Counted from the first letter of the stretch, positions 26,063 to 35,914 are shown. The stretch: DNA of 64,000 nt from Clostridiales bacterium (GCA_015243575.1 CP042469.1:1640929-1704928), one strand, 5' to 3'. The notes: generated from the letters alone by a model not told the origin. Numbers and translations: made by a program.

Positions 26063-28807
26063 TCATTGTGTGATTCTTGTGTCAATATTGTAGTCCTCGT
26101 ATATCTTGTCTAACTGAAGATATTTAGCAATAACCTCTCTCGCTACAGGAGCAGCATAACCTGCCGTTCCGCCCTGGAAAACAAGTACGCCTACGGCGAT
26201 TTTAGGGTCATTAGCAGGAGCCATTGTCATAACCCAAGCAAATGGATCATAGCTTCCCTTAAAAGAGTCCAGTTTAGTGGGTGTAACCCTACCATTGCTT
26301 AAATTAAATACTGCCTGACGCACTGCGGTATTTCTTGTCGTATAATATTCGGGGTAATCCGCCATTAGTCTCGTTAATTCGCTCTCTACATCGTCCCATC
26401 TCAAACTGCTGTCAATTCTCGGAAGATACTGTTTGACATATTCTACTTCGTCAGGCGGATTGATTTTTCCTGCTCTCTCCGCAGTACCGGTCTTTCCCGC
26501 AACCTGAACTGGGAAATTTCCAAATACCCCTTTCAGACTTCCTTTGGAACCACTTGCCACAAGCTTCATCCCTGCGATGATATCATCAAGATACTTATCA
26601 TCCTGAATATCTATTTTTTTGCCAGGAGCTCTTTCAACCTCATTCTGACCTTCAATTGCTTTTATCAGACTGACTTGATTATGAACGCCTTTATTCCCGA
26701 TGGTTGCAATATAGTTTGCCATTTGCAGTGGGGTGTAGGCATTTTCCCCTTGCCCGATGGCAATGTTCAATTCATCACCGGTTGTCCAGGTGGCTTGATT
26801 AAAATACGTAAATTTGCAAAGATCCGCAACAGTCTCCACAAGTTCTTTTTTTACTCCCATCTTGCCCAGTCGATTGATCAATTCATTTCTTGATGGATTA
26901 TCTTCTGTCCAGCTGACGATGGTTTTGATGGTATCGTTCAGCTTTTCTTTGTTGTCAATCAGTGACTTTTCGAAATAGATTTCTGCTTTTCCAAGAAGCA
27001 CGTTGCGAAGCATCGCTTTGATCTGTTCCAGCTTTCTCTCTTCACTGGGAACGGGCACAACAGTTTCAGGAATCTCTATTCCAGTTTTAAGACCCAAGCC
27101 ATACTGCTGAGCGTAAGCCATGATCTTTTCAATATTCATGGGTTCTCGCAGTCCCAGCGAAGTTTTCTTATAGAAATCCCGTCCTGTTGCAATATCAAAA
27201 AAATAATAATTGCAGGACACCTCGATTGCTTCTGCAAGGTTCACATATCCATGGTTTCCTCTGTATCGATTCCAGATCAAGCAGCCGTAGGTTCTGTTTC
27301 CAAGGGTAACCGCTCCTCCGTCTCGAAGCTTTCGGTTTGGATCCAGTCCGCTTTCCAGGGCAGCAGTCGCTGTCACCATCTTAAAGGTAGACCCTGGCTG
27401 GACCGCCGTTCTTGCCGCCACATTATAGAGCGGAAGCGGCGAAAGTGGATCTCTTGGATTTTCAGCCTGCAATGCATTCCAGTTTTCCTTGCTAATACCC
27501 GTGGCAAACAGGTTCGGGTCAAAATCAGGATAGCTGGCCATAGCCAGGACATCACCGGTTTTAACATCCAATGCGACAACGGCTCCCACATTTGCATTTT
27601 TATATGCTGTTCCATATTTATAGTCGCCCCACTGGCTTTTAAAGGTTCCTGCTCTCTGGATTTCAGTCAAGGCTTGCTTCAACGCTTCTTCCGCTGTCTT
27701 CTGAAGTTCCAGATCTATGGTAAGATAAACGTCCTTTCCTTTTCGCGGTTCTGTCTCATTAATGACTCTAACCAGCTCTCCAAAGGCGTTGACTTCCACG
27801 TTTTTCGTGCCATCCTTGCCCTTCAGCGTGGATTCAAATGCTTTTTCAATGCCCTCCTGCCCAACCATATCGTTGGATTTATATCCCACATAATTGGCTT
27901 TCATGCTTTCTGAGATCTGTCCCAAATATCCAAGTACATGGGATGCAGTAGTCCCATTCGGGTAATACCGTACAGATTCAGCAACAACCTCAACACCGGG
28001 TAAATCAGATTTCTTTTCCTCCATGATTACGATCGTATCGTTGGAGACACCGCCGGCGATCCTGGCAGGCATATATTTTCTGTACCCCTGGGAGGACAGT
28101 TCGTTTCTCACCACCATGATCTTCCTTGCGTCAGCATCAGAAAGGGCTGGATCAATCTTGAATCGCGCCCTCAGCGCCTGGAAGGCTTCATCGGCACTTA
28201 ATTCTTTATCCAGATAATATCTGCCCAGAAAGCTTTCTTTATCCAGTTCTTTTAGGAATTTCATATTTTTCACAGAGATCGGAGGGAAGATATTATACAC
28301 CGACTGCAATTCTGTTTGCGCTGCATATTTGTCAAGCCCTTCGTCGATGTTTTGCCTTTGCCTAATCTCAGCGAAGGCCTGTTCCGCTGTAAAATCGGTA
28401 GGCATAACCTGTGCAGTTAGCCATTCCTCAATTTCCTTTTGGTAGGTATAATAAAAGATTCCATTTTCGTTCAGAATCGGAAAATTATCATAATAAGAAT
28501 CACCATTAGCCTCCAGAATCCGGATAAGGCTCTGTGCAACGGTATTAATCTGCTCATCTTTCAGGTCTCCTGCACTGAACTGAACGGTAAAGCTAGGAAT
28601 ATTCCCAGCAAGAACCCGTCCGTATCGATCAAGAATTTCTCCTCTCGGAGCAGAAGTGCTGATGCTCTTGATGCTAAGGTTTGTAGCCGCTTCCTCCCAC
28701 CGTGCTCCCTCGACCACGGTCAATCCGAACAATCTGATTCCCAGTACAGACATCATCACCATGATCATAGCCAATATTTGATTATTTCTTGATTTTATCC
28801 ATTTCAT
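26063..28807 (-). CDS. mrdA: Class B penicillin-binding protein 2 (elongasome)
   Basis: Peptidoglycan transpeptidase that partners RodA in side-wall synthesis. It has 914 residues, long for the family but usual in Clostridia. One N-terminal membrane helix is followed by the PBP dimerisation (pedestal) domain containing SAPRGEILDRYGRVLAGN. The transpeptidase domain has QPGSTFKMVTA (SxxK), EVSCNYYF (SxN) and VAGKTGTAE (KTG). Extra sequence between the SxN and KTG motifs (about residues 560-690) is rich in Lys and Glu. Its ATG overlaps the mreD stop by four bases (ATGA). Confidence 0.93.
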   Translation of the reverse strand: MKWIKSRNNQILAMIMVMMSVLGIRLFGLTVVEGARWEEAATNLSIKSISTSAPRGEILDRYGRVLAGNIPSFTVQFSAGDLKDEQINTVAQSLIRILEANGDSYYDNFPILNENGIFYYTYQKEIEEWLTAQVMPTDFTAEQAFAEIRQRQNIDEGLDKYAAQTELQSVYNIFPPISVKNMKFLKELDKESFLGRYYLDKELSADEAFQALRARFKIDPALSDADARKIMVVRNELSSQGYRKYMPARIAGGVSNDTIVIMEEKKSDLPGVEVVAESVRYYPNGTTASHVLGYLGQISESMKANYVGYKSNDMVGQEGIEKAFESTLKGKDGTKNVEVNAFGELVRVINETEPRKGKDVYLTIDLELQKTAEEALKQALTEIQRAGTFKSQWGDYKYGTAYKNANVGAVVALDVKTGDVLAMASYPDFDPNLFATGISKENWNALQAENPRDPLSPLPLYNVAARTAVQPGSTFKMVTATAALESGLDPNRKLRDGGAVTLGNRTYGCLIWNRYRGNHGYVNLAEAIEVSCNYYFFDIATGRDFYKKTSLGLREPMNIEKIMAYAQQYGLGLKTGIEIPETVVPVPSEERKLEQIKAMLRNVLLGKAEIYFEKSLIDNKEKLNDTIKTIVSWTEDNPSRNELINRLGKMGVKKELVETVADLCKFTYFNQATWTTGDELNIAIGQGENAYTPLQMANYIATIGNKGVHNQVSLIKAIEGQNEVERAPGKKIDIQDDKYLDDIIAGMKLVASGSKGSLKGVFGNFPVQVAGKTGTAERAGKINPPDEVEYVKQYLPRIDSSLRWDDVESELTRLMADYPEYYTTRNTAVRQAVFNLSNGRVTPTKLDSFKGSYDPFAWVMTMAPANDPKIAVGVLVFQGGTAGYAAPVAREVIAKYLQLDKIYEDYNIDTRITQ

Positions 28808-29337
28808 GATCGGTATAAGCTCCTCGCTTCCTGCAGGTTGCCGCGATACATATATCGGTCGCTTCTGTGCTTAAAGCTCTTGCTGACAAAATGATAGATG
28901 ATTAATGTTACAACAGCATGATACCCAAGCAGAATCGCTTCCTTCTCCGCAACGTACAGGAAATCAAATCCATTTCCAAGCATCCGGTAAATCCCCCAGT
29001 ACATCAGACCGTAGACTGTGGTCGAAACCAGCGAGACGATGACGATAGAGACTACACTTTCTTTATAAAGATAGCGCTTTAATTCACTGCAGATCAAGGC
29101 AATAGAAAACAACCCTATTGATGCAATGCCAATGATCTGCGCGAAGCAGATATCCACAAAAAGCCCAAACAGCAGGCCATATATTATACCATGATATCCT
29201 TCAAACAAAAAGGAAAATATAACAACCAAGCAAAGAATAAGATTCGGTGACATGCCGAATATACCAAAGTGATTGAGAACAGTGGTTTGTAATAAAAACG
29301 CTATGAAAAATAAAAGAAATGAATATCGGTATTTCAA
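28804..29337 (-). CDS. mreD: Rod-shape determining protein MreD
   Basis: Small integral membrane protein of the elongasome, 177 residues with five to six helices. The blocks NHFGIFGMSPNLILCLVV, EGYHGIIYGLLFGLFVDICF and IGIASIGLFSIALI are typical. I place the start at a TTG (29337..29335), because GGAGGAG lies five bases upstream; an in-frame ATG at 29355 would put this ribosome site inside the gene. It lies between mreC and mrdA in the operon. Confidence 0.9.
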   Translation of the reverse strand: MKYRYSFLLFFIAFLLQTTVLNHFGIFGMSPNLILCLVVIFSFLFEGYHGIIYGLLFGLFVDICFAQIIGIASIGLFSIALICSELKRYLYKESVVSIVIVSLVSTTVYGLMYWGIYRMLGNGFDFLYVAEKEAILLGYHAVVTLIIYHFVSKSFKHRSDRYMYRGNLQEARSLYRS

Positions 29338-29401
29338 TGTCTCCTCCTCATCCATTTTTCAGTTTATGAAAACGCTGATTTATGGAGTATACGCAGATGG
29401 A

Positions 29402-30235
29402 TTAGTCTTGTTGTTTTTTAACCAAAACCGTTACTTTTTGCAAGTTCTTAAAATAGGCACTAGGGTCGATGGTAACGGTCTTCAGCAACGTATCGTTATT
29501 CCAGACAACTTCCTTGACCTTTCCGATTGGAATTCCGGCTGGATACATTCCAATTCCCGATGTAATCAGAACATCCCCTTCAATCACTGCTGCTTCAGGA
29601 TCTATCATATATCCATCCAAAGCACCCTTGCCGTCACCGGACAGGATACCCAGCAGCTGCATGTCCCTGAAAACCTTAAAGCTTACGGAATTCGATTCAT
29701 CGATTACCGAGATAATCTTCGACCAATTTGGTCCGGTTTCCAGTACTCTTCCGATCAGTCCATCGCCGTTAATTACAACTGCATCCCGGTAAATCCCGTC
29801 ATCAGTGCCTGCGTTAATCGTAAACAGATTGAACCAATTGGAGCCGTCCATGGCAATTACATCGGCAGTTACAAGCTCATAAGTTGAAGCAACTTGGTCA
29901 TAGCCAAGGATATTGGAGAGATTCCGCAATTCTGCCAATTCCGCTTCCGTAAGTTTGTTCTGAATGATCTGCCTATTTAAATCGGATACCTGTTTCTTAA
30001 GTTCTTCGTTTTCCTTCAGAATACTCCGGAATTGAAAAATCCCCTTCAGTCCTGATCGAATTCCATTTCCGGCATCGGAAAACGGTTCCTGTACTAGGGC
30101 TGTAACTTTCTGTACACTTCGCCCTAAAACAGTGCTTCTCCCCACATGACTGTAAGAAATAGCCATGATGACGATCAATATGAAGAATATTGACAGTATC
30201 GTTGATAATACTCTATGTTCTCTTAGCCAATTCAT
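29402..30235 (-). CDS. mreC: Rod-shape determining protein MreC
   Basis: A 277-residue elongasome scaffold. It has an N-terminal membrane helix (about residues 10-28), a coiled coil (about 70-100, NEELKKQVSDLNRQI) and a periplasmic-type double beta-barrel domain with GLIGRVLETGPNWSKIISVID and ITSGIGMYPAGIPIGKV. Its ATG overlaps the mreB stop by four bases. The spacer to mreD is 64 bases. Confidence 0.94.
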   Translation of the reverse strand: MNWLREHRVLSTILSIFFILIVIMAISYSHVGRSTVLGRSVQKVTALVQEPFSDAGNGIRSGLKGIFQFRSILKENEELKKQVSDLNRQIIQNKLTEAELAELRNLSNILGYDQVASTYELVTADVIAMDGSNWFNLFTINAGTDDGIYRDAVVINGDGLIGRVLETGPNWSKIISVIDESNSVSFKVFRDMQLLGILSGDGKGALDGYMIDPEAAVIEGDVLITSGIGMYPAGIPIGKVKEVVWNNDTLLKTVTIDPSAYFKNLQKVTVLVKKQQD

Positions 30236-31272
30236 ACTCTCTTTTTTGTGCCTCTTCCTGCATATTTTTGTATCTTTTCGATATTAGACAAACTTTTTCC
30301 TGTTCCTTCTGCAACAGCTTCCAGTGCGTTTTCAGCGATGGTTACCTTCAAGCCAGTAGACTGCTCAATCAGCGTGTCTAGACCGCGGATCAGTCCACCG
30401 CCTCCGGAAAGCATCAGTCCATTGCTGACAATGTCAGCAGATATCTCAGGCGGTGTTTTTTCCAAAGTACTTCTAATACCGTCGATGATGATTTTAATCG
30501 GTTCTTCCAGCGCCTTCATAGCGTCAATAGAATTGATGCTGATGGTCTTGGGAAGTCCAGTTATAATATCTCTTCCTCTGGCATTCATCTGTCTTATGGA
30601 ATCAGGATCTGATTTATCTATGTAAGCACAGCCGATTTTTTCTTTGATTTCTTCAGCTGTTTTATCTCCAATCAGCAGATCATACTGCTTTCTCATATAG
30701 GCGATAATTGCTTCGTTAAGCTTGTCCCCAGCATGCCGAAGGGATGTGCTGGTAACGATTCCTCCCAGTGCAATGATCGCGATGTCAGAAGTTCCACCTC
30801 CAATATCTGCGATCATACAGCCCATTGCACTGTCAACCGCAAGACCGGTACCGATGGCTGCAGCCATGGGCTCTTCCAAGATATAAACTTCTTTCGCACC
30901 CATCTGCCGGATCACTTCTTCTACTGCACGCTTTTCTACTTCTGTTACTCCCGAGGGCACGCCCACTACAATACGTACCTTGGTAAAAATAGAGGTCTCT
31001 GGCATAACCCGCTTAATGTAGGATCTGAGCATGCTTGCAGTCATCTCAAAATCTGAGATGACGCCGTCCTGAAGCGGTCTGATAACCCGAATATTTTCGG
31101 GAGCCTTACCGATCATGTTCTTTGCCTCTCTGCCTGTTGCAAGTACACTTTTTGTATAGGAGTCCACCGCTATGACAGAGGGTTCATTTAGGACGATCCC
31201 CTTGTTTTTTATATAAATCAGAGTATTAGCCGTACCCAGATCAATTCCCATGTCTTTTACAAATAAGCACAT
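30232..31272 (-). CDS. mreB: Rod-shape determining actin MreB
   Basis: Bacterial actin that guides side-wall synthesis, 346 residues. It shows the phosphate-1 loop MGIDLGTANTLIY, phosphate-2 motif MIADIGGGTSDIAIIALGG, and the C-terminal GLMLSGGGGLIRGLD and YAGRG. The ribosome site AAGGAGAGG precedes the ATG at 31272. It lies 40 bases downstream of radC in the conserved radC-mreB-mreC-mreD order. Confidence 0.96.
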   Translation of the reverse strand: MCLFVKDMGIDLGTANTLIYIKNKGIVLNEPSVIAVDSYTKSVLATGREAKNMIGKAPENIRVIRPLQDGVISDFEMTASMLRSYIKRVMPETSIFTKVRIVVGVPSGVTEVEKRAVEEVIRQMGAKEVYILEEPMAAAIGTGLAVDSAMGCMIADIGGGTSDIAIIALGGIVTSTSLRHAGDKLNEAIIAYMRKQYDLLIGDKTAEEIKEKIGCAYIDKSDPDSIRQMNARGRDIITGLPKTISINSIDAMKALEEPIKIIIDGIRSTLEKTPPEISADIVSNGLMLSGGGGLIRGLDTLIEQSTGLKVTIAENALEAVAEGTGKSLSNIEKIQKYAGRGTKKRV

Positions 31273-31312
31273 CTTGAATCCTCTCCTTTAACAAGATTTC
31301 CATCGACTAAAG

Positions 31313-32011
31313 CTATAACAGCATTTTTTCTTTGAGACTAAAATAGATTCCATCACCAATGATCAGGTGATCAAGCAGTTTTATACCGAGAATTTCTCCC
31401 GCTTCTGCCAATCTTTGGGTTATATCCACATCAGTCTTGCTAGGCTCCGGATTTCCGCTTGGGTGGTTGTGAACTGCAATAATAGAGCATGCACTTTTTT
31501 TGATCGCAGTACAAAACACCTCTCTGGGATGTACCACAGAGCTGTTGAGGTTTCCGACGGATATGGTTTCAATCATAATGATTTCGTTCTTGGTGTTTAG
31601 AAGCAAGACCTTAAAATATTCTTTTTTTAAATATCTCATCTCTTCCAGGAATAAGGAAGCAACCTCATCCGGTGATTTGATATTAATCTTCTTTTGCTTC
31701 GGCTTTGTTGCAATTCGTTTCCCCAGTTCGATTGCTGCAATGATCTGACAGGATTTTGCCATGCCCATGCCCGGTATCAAGGATAAATCCTCTGGCAGAC
31801 ATCCTGTCAGATAAGAAATTCCCTCATCTTCTATAGACAGTATGCGGTTGGCAAGCATGACTGCCGACATTTCTCTTGTTCCCGTCCCGATAAGAATGGC
31901 AAGCAGCTCCGCATTGGACAATGCGCCCGCTCCATATTGGATCAGCTTTTCTCTGGGTCTTTCCTCGGAAGGCAGTTCTTTTATCAAGGCTCTCTTATTG
32001 TGATTCATCAC
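31313..32011 (-). CDS. radC: RadC family JAB-domain protein
   Basis: A 232-residue protein with an N-terminal helix-hairpin-helix-like part (YGAGALSNAELLAILIGTG) and a C-terminal JAB/MPN metal-binding domain with HNHPSGNPEPSKTD, the zinc-ligand motif. Despite the name, a DNA-repair role is not established for the family. It heads the mre operon, as in many Firmicutes. The ribosome site AGGGGAAA precedes the ATG at 32011. Confidence 0.93.
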   Translation of the reverse strand: MMNHNKRALIKELPSEERPREKLIQYGAGALSNAELLAILIGTGTREMSAVMLANRILSIEDEGISYLTGCLPEDLSLIPGMGMAKSCQIIAAIELGKRIATKPKQKKINIKSPDEVASLFLEEMRYLKKEYFKVLLLNTKNEIIMIETISVGNLNSSVVHPREVFCTAIKKSACSIIAVHNHPSGNPEPSKTDVDITQRLAEAGEILGIKLLDHLIIGDGIYFSLKEKMLL

Positions 32012-32396
32012 GTTTCCCCTGTTATTTTCTGCGATCCTCCCTCTGCATCAATCGACATAATACAACATTGTTGTATCCAATCCACCAATGCCTGCTCTTA
32101 TCCAAAAATACAACATATTTATATGCTATATTGCCCCTAAACTCGTTATTCCCACAAGTATTTAATATTTTATCATTTTGCCACGTCTAATACAATTAGA
32201 ATTGTTAAAATTTCAAATAAAATCATTTCCTGCAGACCCGATGTTCGACAAATTATAACATGGTTAACCGCACCAGTCGAGTTATATTTTGTAAGCATTG
32301 AGCATCCTGCTTATAAAATATTTCCTTCTATATTATTGACCTCTTGAGACATAATAATAATGAAAAAAAGATTTAAAATTTTTAGGAGGTAATTAT
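32012..32396. other. Divergent intergenic region between radC and the DUF1540 gene, with one hairpin
   Basis: The 385-base AT-rich gap separates divergent genes. A 13-bp stem with one G-T pair, ATATTTTGTAAGC with GCTTATAAAATAT (32284-32321), is its only clear structure. A TTGACC at 32336-32341 could be part of a promoter for the DUF1540 gene, but spacing to the AT-rich -10 candidates is poor. Confidence 0.4.
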
Positions 32397-32567
32397 ATGG
32401 ATAAGTCAAATAAAAACCACAGCATTAAATGTACTGTAGATTCTTGTAAAAATCATTGTGACAGCGGGGCATACTGTGCTTTAAGCCAGATTCAGGTAGG
32501 AACTCATGAAAAGAATCCAGCAAAAGACCAATGTACTGATTGCCAATCCTTTGAAGCCACTTGGTAA
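32397..32567 (+). CDS. DUF1540 cysteine-rich mini-protein
   Basis: A 56-residue protein reading MDKSNKNHSIKCTVDSCKNH at its N-terminus, followed by CDSGAYCALSQIQVG and a final pair of cysteines in QCTDCQSF. The spacing of CTVDSCKNHC with a distal CxxC is characteristic of DUF1540, a small family widespread in spore-forming Clostridia. The cysteines may bind a metal. The ribosome site AGGAGGT lies seven bases before the ATG, and a perfect terminator follows. The function is unknown; a sporulation-linked role is only a family association. Confidence 0.88.
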   Translation: MDKSNKNHSIKCTVDSCKNHCDSGAYCALSQIQVGTHEKNPAKDQCTDCQSFEATW

Positions 32568-32579
32568 ACAGATTAACAG

Positions 32580-32618
32580 AAAAACCGCCGGGATAATAAG
32601 TTCGGGCGGTTTTTCATT
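32580..32618 (+). terminator. Terminator of the DUF1540 gene
   Basis: AAAACCGCC and GGCGGTTTT form the stem. T5 and then CATTTTTA follow. It lies 12 bases after the stop. Confidence 0.85.
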
Positions 32619-32740
32619 TTTATTGTACGGATTTCATTTCAATGATAAACTAAAACTTAATGCAGTGCCGTTTATAGCGGTTCCGAGAAAATTTTAGCAG
32701 CTTCTGCTAAATTGCTACAACCAGAAAAAGGAGAATCCTT

Positions 32741-33382
32741 ATGGAAAGCAGGATCATATTAGCGTCCTCGTCACCGAGAAGAATAGAACTATTAAAAGCC
32801 TGCGGCATCGAGCCGATCATCATCCCTCCCTCAGGCGTCAGTGAAGATCTTTCTCTGCCCTTATCAATGGAGCAGGCTGTCATGTACCTAGCCCTAAAAA
32901 AGGGGCTTTATTCTGAGAAGATATATCTATCCCAATATGAAAGCGATGACAGTGCTCTCACTCCGGCGGTATTAATTGCAGCGGATACCATAGTTTTTAA
33001 AAATGGAATGATTGGTAAACCCTTGGATAGGGCGGATGCTGCTGCAACACTAAAGCGGCTGAGAAATTCCAGTCACTACGTTGCAACTGGTGTTTCCCTG
33101 ATCAAGCCCGGCACAAATAAACGTTCCGTTTTCTTTGATGTGACAGAGGTATTCTTCAAGGATTACAGTGACGAGGAGATCGATCAGTATCTCGATACAC
33201 AAGAACCTTGGGATAAGGCAGGCAGCTACGCGATTCAAGGCTATTGGGGAAAGCACATCAGCCATTTTGCCGGTAGTTACGATAATGTCATCGGCTTTCC
33301 CTGGGGCCTAATTCAGTCAATTCTAAAAGAATCATGGCCTGAAATAAGCCTTAAGAACGAAACGATATCACCAACTGATTGA
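32741..33382 (+). CDS. maf: Maf-family nucleotide pyrophosphatase
   Basis: Hydrolyses non-canonical or modified nucleoside triphosphates (dTTP/UTP or m7GTP class) and is linked to septum control. The 213-residue protein begins RIILASSSPRRIELLKACGI, the Maf signature, with AADTIVF and GKPLDRADA in the middle and EPWDKAGSYAIQGYWGKHI later. It carries a short Ser/Asn-rich C-terminal extension. The ribosome site AAAAGGAGAA precedes the ATG. Confidence 0.93.
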   Translation: MESRIILASSSPRRIELLKACGIEPIIIPPSGVSEDLSLPLSMEQAVMYLALKKGLYSEKIYLSQYESDDSALTPAVLIAADTIVFKNGMIGKPLDRADAAATLKRLRNSSHYVATGVSLIKPGTNKRSVFFDVTEVFFKDYSDEEIDQYLDTQEPWDKAGSYAIQGYWGKHISHFAGSYDNVIGFPWGLIQSILKESWPEISLKNETISPTD

Positions 33383-33566
33383 GACAGGTCTTACTGTCCC
33401 CTTTTTACATAGACAGGCACTATTCCCCCTTAAAATGCATATAAATCTAATACTATTTTCGATTAAAACGAAAGACAGAAGATAGTAGATGGAGCTGCTC
33501 TCACTTATCATCCGGATCCGGCTGAGAGCGGTATAACATTCGATATGCACTGAAAGGGGTTCAATT

Positions 33567-34277
33567 ATGAGCATTTCTTTAATACTCACATCCCTGCTGT
33601 TATCAAACCCTCTTGCTCTACTTTCTTCCTATGTATCAATGGGAAATTCTTTTCCCCAACCATTGTCTGATACAGAGGAAACGTATTATCTTTCCCTCTA
33701 TGAGCAAGGGGACAAGGAAGCCAAAAACATCCTTGTGGAACGCAATCTGAGGCTGGTGGCGCATATAGCAAAAAAATATGCAAATACAGGGAAGAATCCT
33801 GACGATTTAATTTCCATCGGCACAATCGGTCTGATCAAATCTGTAAACACTTACAATCGAAACAAGAGTGTCAGACTTGCAACTTATGCTGCAAAATGCA
33901 TCGAGAATGAAATTCTGATGAATATCAGAACAACAAAAAAGACAAAGATTGAGATTTCTCTTAATGATCCCGTTGGTACAGATAAGGACGGAAACGAAAT
34001 CAATTTCAACGATATTCTCGGAACGGATACTGATGCCATCATCGATGATATCGATAACAAAATGCAGGTAAAGAAGCTGCATGAAGCAATCTGCCACCTT
34101 CTCAAGGACAGAGAAAGGCTTGTAATCGTGAAGCGCTTCGGCCTGGCTGGAGAATGTGCTAAGACGCAGAGAGAAGTCGCCAAGGAACTAGGCATTTCCC
34201 GCTCCTACGTGTCCCGAATCGAAAAAAAGGCAATCCTGAAGCTCAAGGATGCCTTTTCTGAAGAATATGACCTTTAA
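33567..34277 (+). CDS. sigK: Sporulation sigma factor K
   Basis: Late mother-cell sigma factor, 236 residues. It begins with a short hydrophobic pro-sequence (ISLILTSLLLSNPLALLSSY) that in Bacillus is removed by SpoIVFB. Sigma-70 region 2 reads VERNLRLVAHIAKKY and GTIGLIKSVNTYN; region 4 reads TQREVAKELGISRSYVSRIEKKA. The gene is continuous, with no skin-like element. It ends four bases from the stop of the convergent PBP gene, with no terminator in between, so opposing transcripts may interfere. Ribosome site AAAGGGG. Confidence 0.95.
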   Translation: MSISLILTSLLLSNPLALLSSYVSMGNSFPQPLSDTEETYYLSLYEQGDKEAKNILVERNLRLVAHIAKKYANTGKNPDDLISIGTIGLIKSVNTYNRNKSVRLATYAAKCIENEILMNIRTTKKTKIEISLNDPVGTDKDGNEINFNDILGTDTDAIIDDIDNKMQVKKLHEAICHLLKDRERLVIVKRFGLAGECAKTQREVAKELGISRSYVSRIEKKAILKLKDAFSEEYDL

Positions 34278-34281
34278 GAAT

Positions 34282-35874
34282 TCAATTTTTATTGAGATAC
34301 TCTGCCATCTGACGGAACAGCGGCACAGCGGATGCTCTGCCTGACCCTCCCGATTCGACGAACACAGTAATTACATATTCGGGATCATCAACAGGAAAAA
34401 ATCCGGTGAACCAGCCATGCACCACCAATCGGCCATGAGACGCGGCTTCTGCCGAACCTGTTTTCCCGGCAATGGCAATCCCCGCTCCCGTAAGGTTGTT
34501 CGCTGTTCCGTAGTTTACGGTATCTACCATCATCCCCGCAATAAAATCCGCCGTTTGCTTACCGAGGACCCTTTTAGAGGGTCTTTTTTTCTCATAGGTG
34601 GTTTTTCCGTTCTCTGTGGTGCCTTTAATGAGCGAAAGACCATGATCAATACCCCCCGCTGCTATAATGGACGTTACTCTCGCAGCTTGAGCCGGAGTTA
34701 CCAGAAGCTTTCCCTGACCGATTGATAAATTGCCGATCCCTGCGCCCTGAATATCATATTCGCCAGGCAAGGTTCCCGTCTTTTCCTCGACATAGTCCTG
34801 AAATGCTTTTTCACCAATTCCGAATGCTTTGGCCATTTCTATGATGCTCTCCGCCCCAGTCATCTGACCGATCTGGATAAAGGCAGAGTTGCAGGATTTT
34901 GCAAATGCATCTCGCAGATTGATTTCGCCATGACCTTCTTCTTTGGAGCAATTGATCCTGATTCCATTAATCTCTTCATACCCTTTGCAAAAGAATTTGC
35001 TGTTTTCGTTAACTGCGCCGCTCTCCAGCGCAGCTGCCGCTACAATGATCTTAAAGATTGATCCGGGAGGGTACAAACTCTGTGTCACTTTATTGAGAAA
35101 TTCCTCATTGCTGCTGTTCAGATACTGCTCCACATGAGCTGGATTATAAGCAGGCGTACTCGCTCCCGCCAATACGTCTCCGGTCTTAGCATCGACCACG
35201 ATGATAGAACCGCTCCGCCCTGCATCTTTTAGAACTTGTTCGGCTTTTTTCTGAATATTAAGATCCAGTGTTGTAATCACACCACAGTCAGGGTTTGCAA
35301 CCGTACTTGAAATACCGAGACCGGGTATGATCATTCTCCTGCCATCTACTGATGCGTATACTACTTTTTGTTTCTTTGATAGTATTTCGTTGAATTCCTT
35401 TTCAATCCCTGATGCGCCTACTCCATCCTTCTCATTGATATATCCTACAAAATGAACCGCTGGTTGGTCTTCTCTGTACCTTGTGGCTCCTTTAATAATA
35501 AAGGCATTATAATCCCGTTTGAGAACATAAGCCGCATCCTCGCTGAATGTACTGCTCCGATATACTTGATACCTCTTATTCTCATTTTCCACTTTCTGTG
35601 CGCCTATAATTTGCATGATCCTTGCCGCGGTGGAGTCAAAGGCAGTTTTTTGAATAATATAGATAAAGCTTTCTTCAGCACCGGTCAGCCGCTTTCCGTT
35701 TCGATCATAAATCGTTCCCCTGGTATCCTCGCCGTTCAGGGTAATTCTCTGCTGCTTTGCATTAACAGAAGCATATTTATCACTGTCTATAATCTGAATC
35801 ATCGTAAGCCTGCCGATCAATCCCAGCAGCAGTAAGACAAAGCAGATCGCTACCGCCCATAATCTTCGTTTCAT
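34282..35874 (-). CDS. Class B penicillin-binding transpeptidase (FtsI/SpoVD-like)
   Basis: A 530-residue monofunctional D,D-transpeptidase with one N-terminal membrane helix. The pedestal domain contains DTRGTIYDRNGKRLTG. The catalytic domain has PPGSIFKII (SxxK), AKSCNSAF (SxN) and AGKTGSAEA (KTG). It is shorter than the typical divisome FtsI and lacks PASTA repeats. Beside sigK it may be a sporulation-stage PBP, but vegetative use is equally possible. The ATG is preceded by AGGGGGT, which is locked in a perfect hairpin. Confidence 0.88.
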   Translation of the reverse strand: MKRRLWAVAICFVLLLLGLIGRLTMIQIIDSDKYASVNAKQQRITLNGEDTRGTIYDRNGKRLTGAEESFIYIIQKTAFDSTAARIMQIIGAQKVENENKRYQVYRSSTFSEDAAYVLKRDYNAFIIKGATRYREDQPAVHFVGYINEKDGVGASGIEKEFNEILSKKQKVVYASVDGRRMIIPGLGISSTVANPDCGVITTLDLNIQKKAEQVLKDAGRSGSIIVVDAKTGDVLAGASTPAYNPAHVEQYLNSSNEEFLNKVTQSLYPPGSIFKIIVAAAALESGAVNENSKFFCKGYEEINGIRINCSKEEGHGEINLRDAFAKSCNSAFIQIGQMTGAESIIEMAKAFGIGEKAFQDYVEEKTGTLPGEYDIQGAGIGNLSIGQGKLLVTPAQAARVTSIIAAGGIDHGLSLIKGTTENGKTTYEKKRPSKRVLGKQTADFIAGMMVDTVNYGTANNLTGAGIAIAGKTGSAEAASHGRLVVHGWFTGFFPVDDPEYVITVFVESGGSGRASAVPLFRQMAEYLNKN

Positions 35875-35880
35875 AAAAAT

Positions 35881-35914
35881 ACCCCCTGAGACTATTTTTC
35901 CATCGTCAGGGGGT
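35881..35914 (-). promoter_or_regulatory. Hairpin that sequesters the ribosome site of the PBP gene
   Basis: ACCCCCTGA (35881-35889) and TCAGGGGGT (35906-35914) form a perfect 9-bp stem. On the minus strand the Shine-Dalgarno AGGGGGT, six bases before the ATG at 35874, is one arm of it. Read on the plus strand the right arm is followed by T5, so a terminator role is also possible. Confidence 0.55.

Noticed and set aside
32506-32697. 63-codon plus-strand frame
   Set aside because: It starts inside the DUF1540 gene and reads through that gene's terminator.
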